DNA of 64,000 bases, from positions 310,001 through 374,000 of the forward strand of contig NZ_KE384224.1 in NCBI RefSeq assembly GCF_000424685.1, given 5' to 3'. Below the pieces are notes generated by a model. It made no database searches, was not told where the DNA came from, and was given only the letters and a program-made list of their open reading frames with translations. The position numbers and the translations under genes were made by a program. This document shows, one piece after another, positions 9,055-22,963 of this stretch (its first letter is position 1; the number at the start of each line of letters is the position of its first letter). Origin of the DNA: Methylococcus capsulatus str. Texas = ATCC 19069 (GTDB lineage: Bacteria; Pseudomonadota; Gammaproteobacteria; Methylococcales; Methylococcaceae).

Positions 9055-9774
9055 ATGATCCTGCTCTTCACCGACTTCGGTCCGGCCGGACCTTATCTGG
9101 GGCAGGTGGAAGCGGTGCTGCGGCTGAACGCGCCCGGTGTGGACGTGATCCACCTGGTGAGCGACGCCCCCGCTCCGCGTCCCGCGGGGTACCTGCTCGC
9201 GGCGCTCTGTCGGCAGTTTCCGCAAGGCAGCGTCTTTCTCTGCGTGGTCGATCCCGGAGTGGGGGGTGAACGGGAGGCGCTGGCACTGGAAGCGGACGGG
9301 CGCTGGTTCATTGGCCCGGACAACGGTCTGCTCAACACCGTTGCCGTGCAGGCGGAACGCCGGCGCTGGTTGCGGATCGACTGGCGGCCGACGACCCTGT
9401 CGGCCAGCTTCCACGGACGTGACCTGTTCGCGCCGGTCGCGGCCCGGATCGCCCGACGGGATTTCGGGTGGGAACATCGGCCCGTCGCAGGCCCCGAGTT
9501 GACCGCATGGCCGTCGGACACAGCCTCGATCGTCTATTTCGACCATTACGGCAATGCATTGACCGGTCTGCGCTACCGTCCTGAATTCGCGGGACGGAAG
9601 TTGCGTATCAACGACCGGCATGTGCGGCATGCGGAGGTTTTTTGCGCAGTCGAGGCGGGTACGGCATTGTGGTACCGCAACTCGCTGGATTTGGTCGAGG
9701 TCGCCGTCAATCTGGGGAGAGCGGACCAGGTTCTGGGGCTTGCCATCGGTGACGGCGTACTGTTCGAGGCGTAG
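9055..9774 (+). CDS. SAM hydroxide adenosyltransferase (DUF62 family)
   Basis: 239 aa, matching the S-adenosyl-L-methionine hydroxide adenosyltransferase family (related to fluorinase/chlorinase). Members hydrolyse SAM to adenosine and methionine. Motifs in order: LLFTDFG at the start, VVDPGVGG, FIGPDNGLL, FHGRDLFAPVA and YFDHYGNALTGL. No halide-specific insertion is evident, so the hydrolase assignment is favoured. It begins 18 bp after tatC. The physiological role, possibly SAM or methionine homeostasis, is inference. Confidence 0.85.
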   Translation: MILLFTDFGPAGPYLGQVEAVLRLNAPGVDVIHLVSDAPAPRPAGYLLAALCRQFPQGSVFLCVVDPGVGGEREALALEADGRWFIGPDNGLLNTVAVQAERRRWLRIDWRPTTLSASFHGRDLFAPVAARIARRDFGWEHRPVAGPELTAWPSDTASIVYFDHYGNALTGLRYRPEFAGRKLRINDRHVRHAEVFCAVEAGTALWYRNSLDLVEVAVNLGRADQVLGLAIGDGVLFEA

Positions 9775-9882
9775 GGGACGGTCGGTCCGCCACGGAAGTG
9801 CGCTCCGACGCATGGCGGCGCCGGAGAGCACAATAGTATAATTTTCAAGCTTTCCCCACCCGTTCATTTCCACAAGCTTTCC

Positions 9883-10812
9883 GTGAATTCACCCCGCCCT
9901 CCAGTCGTCGTCGCGCGCCAGTTGACCAAATATTTCGGGGAGAAGCGGGTGGTGGACGGTTTGTGCTTCGACATTCGGCAAGGCGAATTCGTGGGTATTC
10001 TCGGCCCCAATGGAGCCGGCAAAACCACGACGCTGCGGATGCTGGTGGGCAACACGCCGCCGGGCTCGGGCGAACTTTCGGTGCTGGGCTATGCCATCCC
10101 TGTCGAGGGGCGCACGATGCGCGCCAGGATCGGCGTGGTGCCGCAGCAGGATAATCTCGACATCGATTTCACGGTGGTGGAAAACCTGCGGATTTACGGC
10201 GGCTATTTCGGCCTCGCCGAGCGGGCGCTGAAGGTGCGAATCCCCTGGCTCCTCGAACTCGCGGCGCTTACCGACAAGGCCCATGCCCGCATCGGCCAGC
10301 TTTCCGGCGGCATGAAACGACGCCTCTCCATCGCCCGCGCCCTCATCAACGAACCCGAGCTGTTGGTGCTGGACGAACCGACCACCGGCCTTGATCCCCA
10401 GGTGCGGCACAATATCTGGAACATGCTGCGCCAGCTGCAAAACGAAGGACTGACGATCATCCTGACCACCCATTACATGGAAGAGGCCGAGCGTCTGTGC
10501 GGGCGCATCATCCTGATGGACCGGGGCCGGATTCTGGCCGACAGCAGTCCCCAGGTTCTGATTCGCGACCATATCGAACCACATGTACTGGAAGTGCACG
10601 GCGCCAATGCCGAAAACTGGCGTCGTTCGCTGGTCCGGCTCGAAGGCCAGCGCTGCGAGCGCGTCGGCGAAAGCATCTTCCACTACGGTGACGATCTGGA
10701 AACCCTGGTCCGTTCGCTGGATTCCTGGGAGGGCGTGCATTACGTCTACCGCCGCGCCAATCTGGAAGACGTGTTCCTGAAGCTGACCGGACGGGATCTG
10801 CACGATGCTTGA
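9883..10812 (+). CDS. ABC transporter ATP-binding protein, NodI/CcmA-like
   Basis: 309 aa with a GTG start. Full ABC ATPase: Walker A GPNGAGKTTT, Q-loop VVPQQDNLD, signature LSGGMKRRLSIARAL, Walker B LLVLDEPTTGLD, and the H-loop LTTHYMEEAERL. The sequence resembles NodI-type exporters of the ABC-2 class. It overlaps the permease gene by 8 nt, so the pair forms one exporter. The substrate is unknown; the rhizobial Nod-factor function cannot be assumed here. Confidence 0.9.
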   Translation: MNSPRPPVVVARQLTKYFGEKRVVDGLCFDIRQGEFVGILGPNGAGKTTTLRMLVGNTPPGSGELSVLGYAIPVEGRTMRARIGVVPQQDNLDIDFTVVENLRIYGGYFGLAERALKVRIPWLLELAALTDKAHARIGQLSGGMKRRLSIARALINEPELLVLDEPTTGLDPQVRHNIWNMLRQLQNEGLTIILTTHYMEEAERLCGRIILMDRGRILADSSPQVLIRDHIEPHVLEVHGANAENWRRSLVRLEGQRCERVGESIFHYGDDLETLVRSLDSWEGVHYVYRRANLEDVFLKLTGRDLHDA

Positions 10813-11569
10813 GGCGGCGAGGCGCTGGAAATCCGTGTGGCGGCGCAACGCCTGGGTATGGCGCAAGGGTGCGCGCACCGCGCTGCTCGGCGGCTTCGTC
10901 GAGCCCTTGTTCAATCTGCTCATACTCGGATTCGGGCTGGGGAGCTACGTCGGTCGGGTCGCCGGACTGCCCTATCTGGATTTCCTCGCTGGCGGCATAC
11001 TCGCGACCAGTGCCATGAACGCCGCGACCTTCGAGGGACTGTATCTGGCTTATACCCGTATGGCGGTACTGAAGACTTGGGACGGCATGCTTGCGGCGCC
11101 TTTGTCGCTGGCCGACGTCGTGATGGGAGAGGTGTTGTGGATGGGCACCAAAAGCCTGATCGCCGCCGGTCTGATTCTGACGGTACTGGCGGGTTTCGGC
11201 CTGGCTTCCGGCTGGGCGGCACTGGCGGTACTGCCGCTGGCCTTCCTCGCCGGTGTCTGCTTCGGCAGCATGGCCCTGGTAGTGACTTCCTTCGCACGCA
11301 GTTACGACTTTTTCGTGTACTACATCACGCTGGGTATCACGCCCATGGTGCTGCTGAGCGGGGTGTTCTTTCCATCCGACGCTCTGCCCCCCGCCGTTCG
11401 GGTCGGCAGCGAATGCCTGCCGTTGTTTCACGTCGTGGCACTGATCCGGCCGCTGCTGGCCGGCGGTCTGGATTTGGCCCTGCTTGGGCACGTGGCGGTG
11501 CTACTGGCCTTTGCCGTGTCGATGATCCTCCTTGCCATTTGGCGCCTCGAGTGCAGGCTGACGCAATGA
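10805..11569 (+). CDS. ABC-2 type transporter permease, NodJ-like
   Basis: 254 aa, about six transmembrane helices, with the ABC-2 permease pattern (FVEPLFNLLILGFGLGSYVG, YLDFLAGGILATSAMNAATFE, ITPMVLLSGVFFP). It pairs with the preceding ATPase, whose stop codon lies inside this gene. Related permeases export lipid-linked saccharides or confer drug resistance; the true cargo is unknown. hrpA starts 7 bp after the stop. Confidence 0.88.
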   Translation: MLEAARRWKSVWRRNAWVWRKGARTALLGGFVEPLFNLLILGFGLGSYVGRVAGLPYLDFLAGGILATSAMNAATFEGLYLAYTRMAVLKTWDGMLAAPLSLADVVMGEVLWMGTKSLIAAGLILTVLAGFGLASGWAALAVLPLAFLAGVCFGSMALVVTSFARSYDFFVYYITLGITPMVLLSGVFFPSDALPPAVRVGSECLPLFHVVALIRPLLAGGLDLALLGHVAVLLAFAVSMILLAIWRLECRLTQ

Positions 11570-11575
11570 TTCCTC

Positions 11576-15460
<3,885 letters not shown>

Positions 15461-15514
15461 CGGGCGGCACTCAAAGTGCCGGGGAATGGCGGCCCGGGAA
15501 GGATGCCTCCGCAA

Positions 15515-15555
15515 GGGCCGTCGGACACGGAGTGTCGGTCCGTGTCCGACGGCCC
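15515..15555. terminator. 16-bp perfect hairpin between hrpA and rne
   Basis: Arms at 15515-15530 and 15540-15555 are perfect reverse complements (GGGCCGTCGGACACGG and its complement) around a 9-nt loop. The hairpin starts 3 nt beyond the rne stop on the minus strand and 55 nt after the hrpA stop. There is no T-tract on either side, so it is not a textbook intrinsic terminator. It could be a 3'-end-stabilising or bidirectional structure for both converging transcripts. Confidence 0.6.
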
Positions 15556-15558
15556 GGC

Positions 15559-18216
15559 TCAATCCGAAGAGCCGGCGCCGCGTTCGACCGGCGGCGGAGA
15601 ATCGGGGTGCTCGTCCCGGGCGGCGAGGTCCGCTGCGGGGGACTGCCATGCTCTGGGCGGCAGACCCGGCGCACGGTATTCATCGGATTCCGCCGTCTCT
15701 TTCCGCTCCGCCGGGGATGAAAACGGCTCGCGCCGGTGATCGTCGATTTCCGCCGGGCCGGGCGGATTGGCTTCGGCTTCCACGCCGCGGCCTCTAGCGG
15801 TGTCGTCGCCCCAATCGATGCCGACCGGTTCGAGAGCTTCACTTCCCTGCTCACCCGGCGCTGCCGGGCGACGGTCCCGCCTGCCGCGGCCACGCCGTCT
15901 CACGCCGCCCCGCCGCGACCGTGGAGTCCGCAGGCGGAGTTCCGCATCCACCCTGTCTCCTTCGGCCGGCTCGTGGCCGACGGCATCTCCCTGGTCGGGA
16001 GTTTCGCCGGAATCGGCGGCAGGCACAGGGTCGCTCAAGTCCGCGCCCGCTGGAGGAATTTCAGAGACGACCGTCTCATCCGCGATGCCCTCCGTCGGCG
16101 CTTCCACGATCGGCTGAACCGACGCCCGCCGGCGCTGGCCTCTGCCGTCCCGGCGGCGACCGCGGCCCCCCTCGGATTTGGGCCGCTCCTCTTGGTCAGT
16201 CGACGTCTGGGGCGGTTCCTCGGCTCCGGAAGCCTGGATGGCTTCGGTGTCCGAAGTCGGCCCGCCATGGCGTCGGTCGGTCGTTTCGTCCCGCTGGGCG
16301 GGATGTTTCCGGCGGTTGCCCCCCCGTCTGCTGCCGTCCCGGTGGTCGCGGCGCCGCTGGCTTCCGGAGTGATCGCTGTCGTCGGTCGGAGGCGATCCCG
16401 TTTCCGCCTGCGCGCCGGCCGTCTTGCCCGTCTGTACGAAAGGTACGGGTAACGGCAGTCCGGCGGACGGCTGAGACGCCTCCTGAGAGGGAGGCTGGTC
16501 CTCGATGCGTTGACCGGTCAGGATGTTGAGGAAGCGTTTGATCAGCCCGCCGCCAGGCTGGCCTGGCTGAGCTTGGGCCCGCTGGTCGCCGCCGCCCGGC
16601 TGCGGGGCGGTGGGAATGAATTCCCGCACCGCCGGAGCCTCCGCGGCGGCACTGGGCGTTCGTGTCGGCTTGGGAGTCTCGGGCGATTTCTCGGCAATGA
16701 GCTGGTAACTACTCTTGCGTATCTCTTCTTCCCCACCGGCTCCGCCACTCCGGATCCGCTGGATATCATAGTTGGGAGTTTCGAGGTGCGGATTGGGGAT
16801 GATGGTGATGGCCACATTGTGCCGGACCTCGATCTGCTGGATCGCCGCGCGTTTCTCGTTCAGCAGATAGGTGGCCGACTCGACTGGCAGCTGGGCGATG
16901 ATCCGGTCGGTGTTCTTTTTCATCGTTTCCTCCTCCAGGACGCGGAGGATGGACAGGGCCAGCGATTCGACGCTGCGTATCGTCCCCTGGCCTTTGCAGC
17001 GCGGGCAGGTCAGGAGCGCCGTCTCCGTGAGCGAAGGTCTAAGGCGCTGGCGTGACATTTCCATGAGGCCGAAACGGGAAATCCGACCGAGCTGGATGCG
17101 CGCCCGGTCGAGGCGCACTGCCTCACGCAGGCGGTTCTCCACCGCACGCTGGTTGCGGGCCGCCATCATGTCGATGAAATCGATCACGAACAATCCCCCC
17201 AGGTCGCGCAGGCGCAACTGGCGGGCGATCTCGTCGGCGGCCTCGAGATTGGTGTTCAGCGCGGTTTCTTCGATATCGCCGCCCTTGGTGGCCCGCGCCG
17301 AATTGATATCGATGGTCGTCAGCGCCTCGGTATGGTCGATGACGATGGCGCCGCCGGAGGGCAGCGGCACTTCGCGGGCATAGGCCGTTTCGATCTGGCT
17401 TTCGATCTGGTAACGGCTGAACAGGGGTACGTTGTCCTGATACAGGCGCGCCTTGTTGATGAACTGGGGCATGACCTGTTGCAGGAAGCTGTGCACCAGC
17501 CTGAAAGTCGAAGGGTTGTCGACCAGGATTTCGTCGATGTCACCCCGCAGATGGTCGCGCAGAGCTCGGATGATGACGTTGCTTTCCTGGAAAATCAGGA
17601 ACGGCGCCGGTTTTTCCCGCGTCGAGCGTTCGATCGCTTCCCACAGCTGCAACAGATAATTGAGGTCCCACTGCAGTTCTTCGACCGTCTTGCCACCGCC
17701 CGCCGTGCGGATGATGACGCCCATGTCTTCGGGAACATGGAGCTGACTCAGGGTCTCCTTCATGTCGGACCGGACGTCGCCCTCGATGCGGCGGGAGATA
17801 CCGCCCGCTTTGGGGTTGTTCGGCATGAGCACGAGGTAGCTGCCGGCCAGACTGATGTAGGTGGTCAGGGCGGCGCCCTTGGTGCCGCGCTCCTCTTTTT
17901 CGACCTGAACGACGACTTCCTGGCCTTCCTTGAGAACGTCTTTGATTTCCCGCCGGGAGACGGACTCTTCGCCGCCGGCGCCGAGATATTTCGGCAGGAT
18001 TTCCTTGAACGGCAGGAAGCCGTGCCGCTCCGCGCCGAAGTTCACGAACGCCGCCTCGAGGCTGGGCTCGACGCGGGTAATCAGTCCTTTGTAGATATTG
18101 GCCTTTTTTTGTTCCCTCGCGGGGATTTCTATGTCGAAGTCATAAAGCTTTTGTCCATCGACCAGCGCGACCCGCAATTCCTCGGGCTGCGTGGCGTTGA
18201 TCAACATTCTTTTCAT
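15559..18216 (-). CDS. rne: ribonuclease E
   Basis: 885 aa from the ATG at 18216 ([17 protein letters not shown]), with AAGGAA upstream; a TTG one codon earlier is less likely. The N-terminal catalytic half contains the S1 domain, the DNase I-like active site ([11 protein letters not shown] and LFVIDFIDM supply the metal-binding Asp residues) and the Zn-link CPRCKGQG. Near residue 560, [15 protein letters not shown] resembles the amphipathic membrane-targeting helix of enteric RNase E. The C-terminal half is low-complexity, Arg- and Gly-rich ([14 protein letters not shown]), as expected for the degradosome scaffold and RNA-binding region. It initiates mRNA decay and processes rRNA and tRNA. 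Divergent from rluC, as in E. coli. Confidence 0.95.
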   Translation of the reverse strand: MKRMLINATQPEELRVALVDGQKLYDFDIEIPAREQKKANIYKGLITRVEPSLEAAFVNFGAERHGFLPFKEILPKYLGAGGEESVSRREIKDVLKEGQEVVVQVEKEERGTKGAALTTYISLAGSYLVLMPNNPKAGGISRRIEGDVRSDMKETLSQLHVPEDMGVIIRTAGGGKTVEELQWDLNYLLQLWEAIERSTREKPAPFLIFQESNVIIRALRDHLRGDIDEILVDNPSTFRLVHSFLQQVMPQFINKARLYQDNVPLFSRYQIESQIETAYAREVPLPSGGAIVIDHTEALTTIDINSARATKGGDIEETALNTNLEAADEIARQLRLRDLGGLFVIDFIDMMAARNQRAVENRLREAVRLDRARIQLGRISRFGLMEMSRQRLRPSLTETALLTCPRCKGQGTIRSVESLALSILRVLEEETMKKNTDRIIAQLPVESATYLLNEKRAAIQQIEVRHNVAITIIPNPHLETPNYDIQRIRSGGAGGEEEIRKSSYQLIAEKSPETPKPTRTPSAAAEAPAVREFIPTAPQPGGGDQRAQAQPGQPGGGLIKRFLNILTGQRIEDQPPSQEASQPSAGLPLPVPFVQTGKTAGAQAETGSPPTDDSDHSGSQRRRDHRDGSRRGGNRRKHPAQRDETTDRRHGGPTSDTEAIQASGAEEPPQTSTDQEERPKSEGGRGRRRDGRGQRRRASVQPIVEAPTEGIADETVVSEIPPAGADLSDPVPAADSGETPDQGDAVGHEPAEGDRVDAELRLRTPRSRRGGVRRRGRGRRDRRPAAPGEQGSEALEPVGIDWGDDTARGRGVEAEANPPGPAEIDDHRREPFSSPAERKETAESDEYRAPGLPPRAWQSPAADLAARDEHPDSPPPVERGAGSSD

Positions 18217-18557
18217 CAATGGATTCCTTGGGCGTTCTTGCTGGAGAACCGCCTGAACCGGTTGTGCCGCAGGATTTCGCCCACATCCCTTCCTGTTCTG
18301 TTTCTTCTGTCATGCGAATGCTCTTTTTCAGGTTCGCGATATCGAAGCGATCGTTCGGATGATGGGTATCCCGATGCTGTGTGTTAAAGATGGGCTGCGG
18401 GGGAACCAAGGGTTCCTGCACCGGTCCCATTCGGCGAACGGTAGGCAGCGCGATACCAACCTTGAACCTGCGTTCGGCAGGGTCTTTCGTCGTGGCCCGT
18501 CCACTTCCATACCGCGCGAAAACACGGCCAGTCCGCTCGGCCCGAAGGCCGGTCCGG
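18217..18557 (-). promoter_or_regulatory. long rne 5' leader
   Basis: About 340 nt separate the best promoter from the rne start and contain no credible ORF. The enteric rne leader is about 360 nt and folds into hairpins through which RNase E cleaves its own message. The similar length and the conserved rne|rluC arrangement suggest the same autoregulatory device. Homology of individual hairpins could not be verified by eye. Confidence 0.5.
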
Positions 18558-18563
18558 CGGATA

Positions 18564-18592
18564 ATGATAGTGTTGGAAAACTTAACTCTCGA
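18564..18592 (-). promoter_or_regulatory. candidate rne sigma-70 promoter
   Basis: On the minus strand, TCGAGA (18592-18587), a 17-nt spacer and TATCAT (18569-18564) match the -35/-10 consensus at 4/6 and 5/6. Transcription would start near 18557. It is in the AT-richest part of the rne-rluC gap. Confidence 0.4.
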
Positions 18593-18870
18593 GCTCGTCA
18601 AGGGTCGAGCATCCAGACCTTGGGTTTTTGATTTGCATATCGGATTCCGGCAGGCACCGCTGCTTTGCGACGCTTCCGCCCGCGGGTGGCCGCATGGGCG
18701 CGCCTGTGTATTTCAGGCGATGCACCGGGTCGTTCGTTCAACGATTCTTTGGGGCTCTCACCGAAGACGAGTCGCGCCGTCAGGCCCGCGGCCGGTGAAA
18801 TGCCAATGGGAACTATAGCAACCTTCAGCAAAAGCATCAATTTAAGGTGTAAAGCTGATATGATTTTTCC
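18593..18870. other. rest of the rne-rluC intergenic region
   Basis: No credible gene is seen. Immediately before rluC there is an extended -10-like element, TGATATGAT (18856-18864), which would put the transcript start at or next to the rluC start codon. No good -35 accompanies it. The remainder shows no recognisable element. Confidence 0.35.
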
Positions 18871-19821
18871 GTGATGAAACCTCTCCCGCAAGACCCGAAC
18901 CGGCCTCGCCTGATAGAAGTCGATGCCGAGACAGCCGGCCAGCGCATCGACAATTTTCTGTTTTCGCGCCTGAAGGGCGTCCCCAAGAGCCATGTGTACC
19001 GTATCCTCCGCACCGGCCAGGTGCGGATCAACGGCGGCCGCAGCAAGGCGCAGCAGCGGCTGAACGAAGGTGACGTCGTTCGGATCCCGCCCTTGCGCCT
19101 CGCCGAGGCGCCGGAGGCGGGGATCCCGACGCCATGGCTGGAAAACCGGATCCTCCACGAAGACGAGGACCTTCTTGTCGTCAACAAACCTGCGGGCATG
19201 GCAGTGCATGGCGGCAGCGGCCTCCGTTTCGGGGTGATCGAAGGTCTGCGGGCGGCGCGGGAGGATGCGCGGTTCCTCGAACTGGTGCACCGGCTGGACC
19301 GCGATACGTCGGGCTGTCTGCTGATTGCCAAGCGCCGTTCCGCGCTGCGCCAGTTGCACGAGCAGTTCCGGGGAGAGGGGGTGGACAAGACCTATCTGGC
19401 TCTGTTCAGCGGCGTGTGGGCGCGCCGGCGGCAAGTGGTGGACGCCCCCTTGCTCAAGAACGTCTTGCAGAGCGGCGAGCGGATGGTGAAGATTTCGTCC
19501 GAGGGAAAGGCGGCGATCACCGAATTCCGCCGCCTGGAACCACTTTCCGGGGCGACGCTGGTGGAAGCCAGGCCGGTGACCGGCCGTACCCATCAGATCC
19601 GGGTCCACGCCCGGTCGCTGGGTCATCCGCTGGCGGGTGACGAACGTTACGGGGATCCCTCGCTCAACCAGGACTTCCGCCGGCGCGGTTTGAAGCGCAT
19701 GTTTCTGCATGCCGCGACGCTCGCGTTCACCCATCCCCGAAACGGGCGCGAAATCCGCGTCGAAGCGCCTCTGGAACCGGACCTTCAAGATTTCCTGTCG
19801 GCTGTCAGACCTCGAGCCTGA
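18871..19821 (+). CDS. rluC: 23S rRNA pseudouridine synthase RluC
   Basis: 316 aa. The N-terminal S4 RNA-binding domain (GQRIDNFLFSRLKGVPKSHVYRILR) is followed by the RluA-family catalytic domain with the nucleophilic Asp in HRLDRDTSGCLL and the GRTHQIRVHARSLGHPLAGD block. It converts U955, U2504 and U2580 of 23S rRNA to pseudouridine in E. coli. The start is GTG at 18871 or ATG at 18874; neither has a Shine-Dalgarno sequence, and an extended -10 is only a few bases upstream, so the message may be leaderless. Divergent from rne. Confidence 0.93.
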   Translation: MMKPLPQDPNRPRLIEVDAETAGQRIDNFLFSRLKGVPKSHVYRILRTGQVRINGGRSKAQQRLNEGDVVRIPPLRLAEAPEAGIPTPWLENRILHEDEDLLVVNKPAGMAVHGGSGLRFGVIEGLRAAREDARFLELVHRLDRDTSGCLLIAKRRSALRQLHEQFRGEGVDKTYLALFSGVWARRRQVVDAPLLKNVLQSGERMVKISSEGKAAITEFRRLEPLSGATLVEARPVTGRTHQIRVHARSLGHPLAGDERYGDPSLNQDFRRRGLKRMFLHAATLAFTHPRNGREIRVEAPLEPDLQDFLSAVRPRA

Positions 19822-19884
19822 GGCCGGCGCTCATTCGCGGGCACTCTCGTTTTTCGTTTCAAAATTCCACAGGGTTCAAGCACT

Positions 19885-20868
19885 ATGAATGAGGATTCTA
19901 CCCCCCAGTCTTCGACCGAATCGGCTCGTTCCTGTCCCGGCTGGGAAAGGGAAGCGCTGGAAAAGCTCCTGCTCGAAGCGCTGGTGGAACAGCGGAAGGC
20001 GCGGCGGTGGAACCTGGCGTACAGAGCCTTTCTGGTTGCCGCGATCGGGTTCGGCCTCGTACTGGCCTTCAAGCCGCTGGCTCATGACGGTCTGACGGCG
20101 TCCGGCAAGTCACACACGGCGGTGGTGGATGTGAGTGGCACCATTGCCGAAGGCGGCGAAATCGATGCCGACACCATTATCGAGGGGTTGCGCGAGGCGG
20201 CCGAGGCCAAAGGGGTGAAGGGCATCGTCCTCAGGATGAACACGCCGGGCGGCAGTCCGGTGCAATCGGCCTATGTCTACGATGAGATCCGCAGGATCAA
20301 GAAAGAGCATCCGGCGCTGCCGGTCTATGCCGTGGTGACCGATGTTTGTGCCTCAGGGGGTTATTACATCGCCTCGGCCACGGATAGGATCTTCGTGAAC
20401 CCGGCCAGTATCGTCGGTTCGATCGGCGTCATCATGAACGGTTTCGGCTTCGTCGGCACGCTGGAGAAACTGGGGGTGGAGCGTCGGGTAATGACGGCGG
20501 GCGATCACAAGGCGATCCTCGATCCGTTCGGTCCGGTGAATCCGGTCGAGAAACAGCATGTACAGCGTTTGCTGAACACGGTCCACCAGCAGTTCATCGC
20601 TGCGGTGAAAGCCGGCCGTGGCGATCGGCTCAAGGACCGGCCCGAAATCTTCTCGGGCCTTGTGTGGACCGGGGCCGAGGGGATCGAGCTCGGACTGGTG
20701 GATGCCGTCGGCGAACTGCATGAGGTGGCCGAGACGGTCATCGGGGCCAAGGAGATCGTGAATTACTCGCACCGGGAAACCCTGCTGGACCGCGTCGTCC
20801 GGCAACTGGGCACCAGCCTGGAAGCGGCTTTGACGAAGCTGTCCACCTCGTCGCCGCACCTGTACTGA
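19885..20868 (+). CDS. S49 family signal peptide peptidase (SppA-like)
   Basis: 327 aa, single-domain S49 protease. A short cytoplasmic N-terminus is followed by one transmembrane helix (AYRAFLVAAIGFGLVLAF). The periplasmic protease domain contains GIVLRMNTPGGSPVQSA, the nucleophile Ser in DVCASGGYYIAS and the catalytic Lys region (GVERRVMTAGDHKAIL). These enzymes clear cleaved signal peptides in the membrane. It is about half the length of E. coli SppA, as in archaeal and bacillary forms. It overlaps the Nudix gene by 1 nt (TGATG). Confidence 0.9.
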   Translation: MNEDSTPQSSTESARSCPGWEREALEKLLLEALVEQRKARRWNLAYRAFLVAAIGFGLVLAFKPLAHDGLTASGKSHTAVVDVSGTIAEGGEIDADTIIEGLREAAEAKGVKGIVLRMNTPGGSPVQSAYVYDEIRRIKKEHPALPVYAVVTDVCASGGYYIASATDRIFVNPASIVGSIGVIMNGFGFVGTLEKLGVERRVMTAGDHKAILDPFGPVNPVEKQHVQRLLNTVHQQFIAAVKAGRGDRLKDRPEIFSGLVWTGAEGIELGLVDAVGELHEVAETVIGAKEIVNYSHRETLLDRVVRQLGTSLEAALTKLSTSSPHLY

Positions 20869-21470
20869 TGACCCGGGAGTTCGAGGTTCTGCGGGAGGAG
20901 CGGCTTCACGGCGGATTCTTCACGCTGCTGCGGCTGCGGCTGCGCCACACCCTCCACGGCGGCGGCTGGAGCGAAATCGTCACGCGCGAGCTGTACCACA
21001 GGAGCAGTTGCGTGGCGGTCATTCCTTACGATCCGGTGGCCGATCGGGTGGTGCTGATCGAACAGTTCCGGGTTGGACCGCTCAAATCGGGGGGAAATCC
21101 CTGGTTGCTGGAAATCGTCGCCGGTGCTGTGGAACCGGGCGAACATACGGACGAAGTGGCCCATCGCGAGACGTTGGAAGAGGCCGGAGCCCAGATTCAT
21201 GAACTCATCCCCGTGTCGGAGTTCTTCACCACACCGGGTGGCTGCTCGGAAAGCATCACTCTTTACTGCGGTATCGTGGATTCTTCCGGCCTCGGCGGAA
21301 TCCATGGTCTGGCCGAGGAGCACGAAGACATCCTGGTCAGCGTGGTCGATTTTGCCGCAGCGATGATCCTGCTCGCCGAAGGGCGGATTCGGTCGGCCAT
21401 CCCGATCATCGGCCTGCAGTGGCTGGCGCTGAACCGGGAGCGTCTCAGGATGCAGTACGGGGTGGCCTGA
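20868..21470 (+). CDS. nudF: Nudix hydrolase, ADP-ribose pyrophosphatase type
   Basis: 200 aa. A complete Nudix box is visible (GAVEPGEHTDEVAHRETLEEAGA, with the REx2EE metal site), preceded by the beta-strand pattern RVVLIEQFRVGP typical of ADP-ribose/GDP-mannose pyrophosphatases. It probably hydrolyses ADP-ribose to AMP and ribose-5-phosphate. ADP-sugar specificity is plausible because the next genes (converging) make glycogen from ADP-glucose. It is coupled to the S49 peptidase by a TGATG overlap. The symbol is by family resemblance. Confidence 0.85.
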   Translation: MTREFEVLREERLHGGFFTLLRLRLRHTLHGGGWSEIVTRELYHRSSCVAVIPYDPVADRVVLIEQFRVGPLKSGGNPWLLEIVAGAVEPGEHTDEVAHRETLEEAGAQIHELIPVSEFFTTPGGCSESITLYCGIVDSSGLGGIHGLAEEHEDILVSVVDFAAAMILLAEGRIRSAIPIIGLQWLALNRERLRMQYGVA

Positions 21471-21485
21471 CCGCCTTTGGCGGCT

Positions 21486-22963
21486 CTAGGCCGCACAGCG
21501 GGGGTCGGCGATGGAGCAGCCGGCATTCATTCCGGCCAGTGCCTCCCGGTAGAGTCCGACATACCGGGAGGCACTCTTGCGCCAGGAAAAATCCTTGGCC
21601 ATGCCGCACTTGCAGACCGCCCGCCAGACCTCGGGCTCCCGGTACAGCGCCAGGGCGCGGTAGACGGCCTCCAGCAGGAAGGCGGGCTTGGCCGGCTCGA
21701 ACACGATGCCGCTGGCCTGTCCGGCCGCAAGGCGCTCGGGCGTGGCATCTTCCACGGTGTCCGCGAGTCCGCCGACCTTGCGCACGATCGGTACGGTGCC
21801 GTAGCGCTGACTATAGAGTTGGTTCAGGCCGCAGGGCTCGAAGCGGGAAGGCATCAGAAAGATATCGGCGCCGGCTTCGATGAGATGGGCCAGCGGTTCG
21901 TCATAGCCGATGGTGACGGCGATACGCTCCGGACAGGCTGCGGCGGCCCTTTCGAAGCAGCGTTCGAATTCCTTGTCGCCGCTGCCCAGGACGACGAGCT
22001 GGACCGGCAACTGCAGCAGATCATCCAGAATGTCGATCAACAGGTCGACTCCCTTCTGCTCGACCATCCTTCCCACCATTCCGAGCACGGCGACCTCCGG
22101 GTCGTCAGGCAGGCCGTACCGCTGTCTGAGCGCCGTGCGGTTGACCTTTTTCCGCTCCAGGGTGTCCGGGCCGTAGGGCGCGGGAAGATAGGGATCGGTG
22201 GCCGGATTCCAGGCCACGTCGTCGATACCGTTGAGAATCCCGCTCAGGCACGACTTGCGGCTTCTGAGCAGACCGTCCAGGCCGCAGCCGAACTCCGGGG
22301 TCTGGATCTCTTCGGCATAGCTTGGGCTCACCGTGTTGATGCGGTCGGCGAATACCAACCCTCCCTTGATGAAGGAAAGCTGGCCGTAGAACTCCAGTGC
22401 CTCCATCTTCCAGAGACGGGGAGGAAGCGCCAGGCGTTGAAAGGTTTCGTAGGGGAACAGACCTTGGTAGGCGAGATTGTGGACGGTGAACACCACGGCC
22501 GGACGATTCGGCTCGTCGCTCAAAAGCGGCGGGATCAAACCGGTTTGCCAGTCATTGCAATGGACGACATCGGGTTTCCAGCCGAGGCCGAGCCGGTCCT
22601 GGGTGAGGTCGACGGCGACACGCGCGAGCAGAGCGAAACGTTCGGCATTGTCGGGCCAGGGGGCACCGTTGGGTGCCAGGTAAGGGTTGCCGAAGCGGCC
22701 GAACGAAGCCGGTGCGTCCAGCAGCCAGAGCGGCACGGTGGTGCCCGGCAAGCGCGTCGACAGCAGGGTCAGCTGACTGCCCGCCTGACGCAGACTCAGC
22801 GCGTTGGGGGTTTCGGCGGCGGAGATGGCCTCCGGGTATGCCGGCATCAGGATACGCACATCATGGCCCAGGGCGGACAAGGCCGCCGGCAGGCTGCCGG
22901 AGACGTCCGCGAGTCCGCCGGTCTTCATCAGGGGGAAGACCTCGCTGGAGACGAACAGGATCT

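Noticed and set aside
7951-9873. 640-aa open frame on the minus strand opposite tatBC and the SAM hydrolase gene
   Set aside because: It covers three recognisable plus-strand genes and has no family motif; long antisense frames are expected at this GC content.
9883-11569. Reading the ABC pair as true nodulation genes nodI/nodJ
   Set aside because: No nodABC or other symbiosis genes are nearby; similarity to the NodIJ exporter class does not define the substrate.
18598-19788. 396-aa minus-strand frame opposite rluC and its upstream region
   Set aside because: rluC is certain on the plus strand. The frame has no recognisable motif, and its part outside rluC is promoter-like DNA.
21471-21483. 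CCGCC-TTT-GGCGG inverted repeat between nudF and glgA stops
   Set aside because: It is only 5 bp with a 3-nt loop and no T-tract, too weak to call a terminator.
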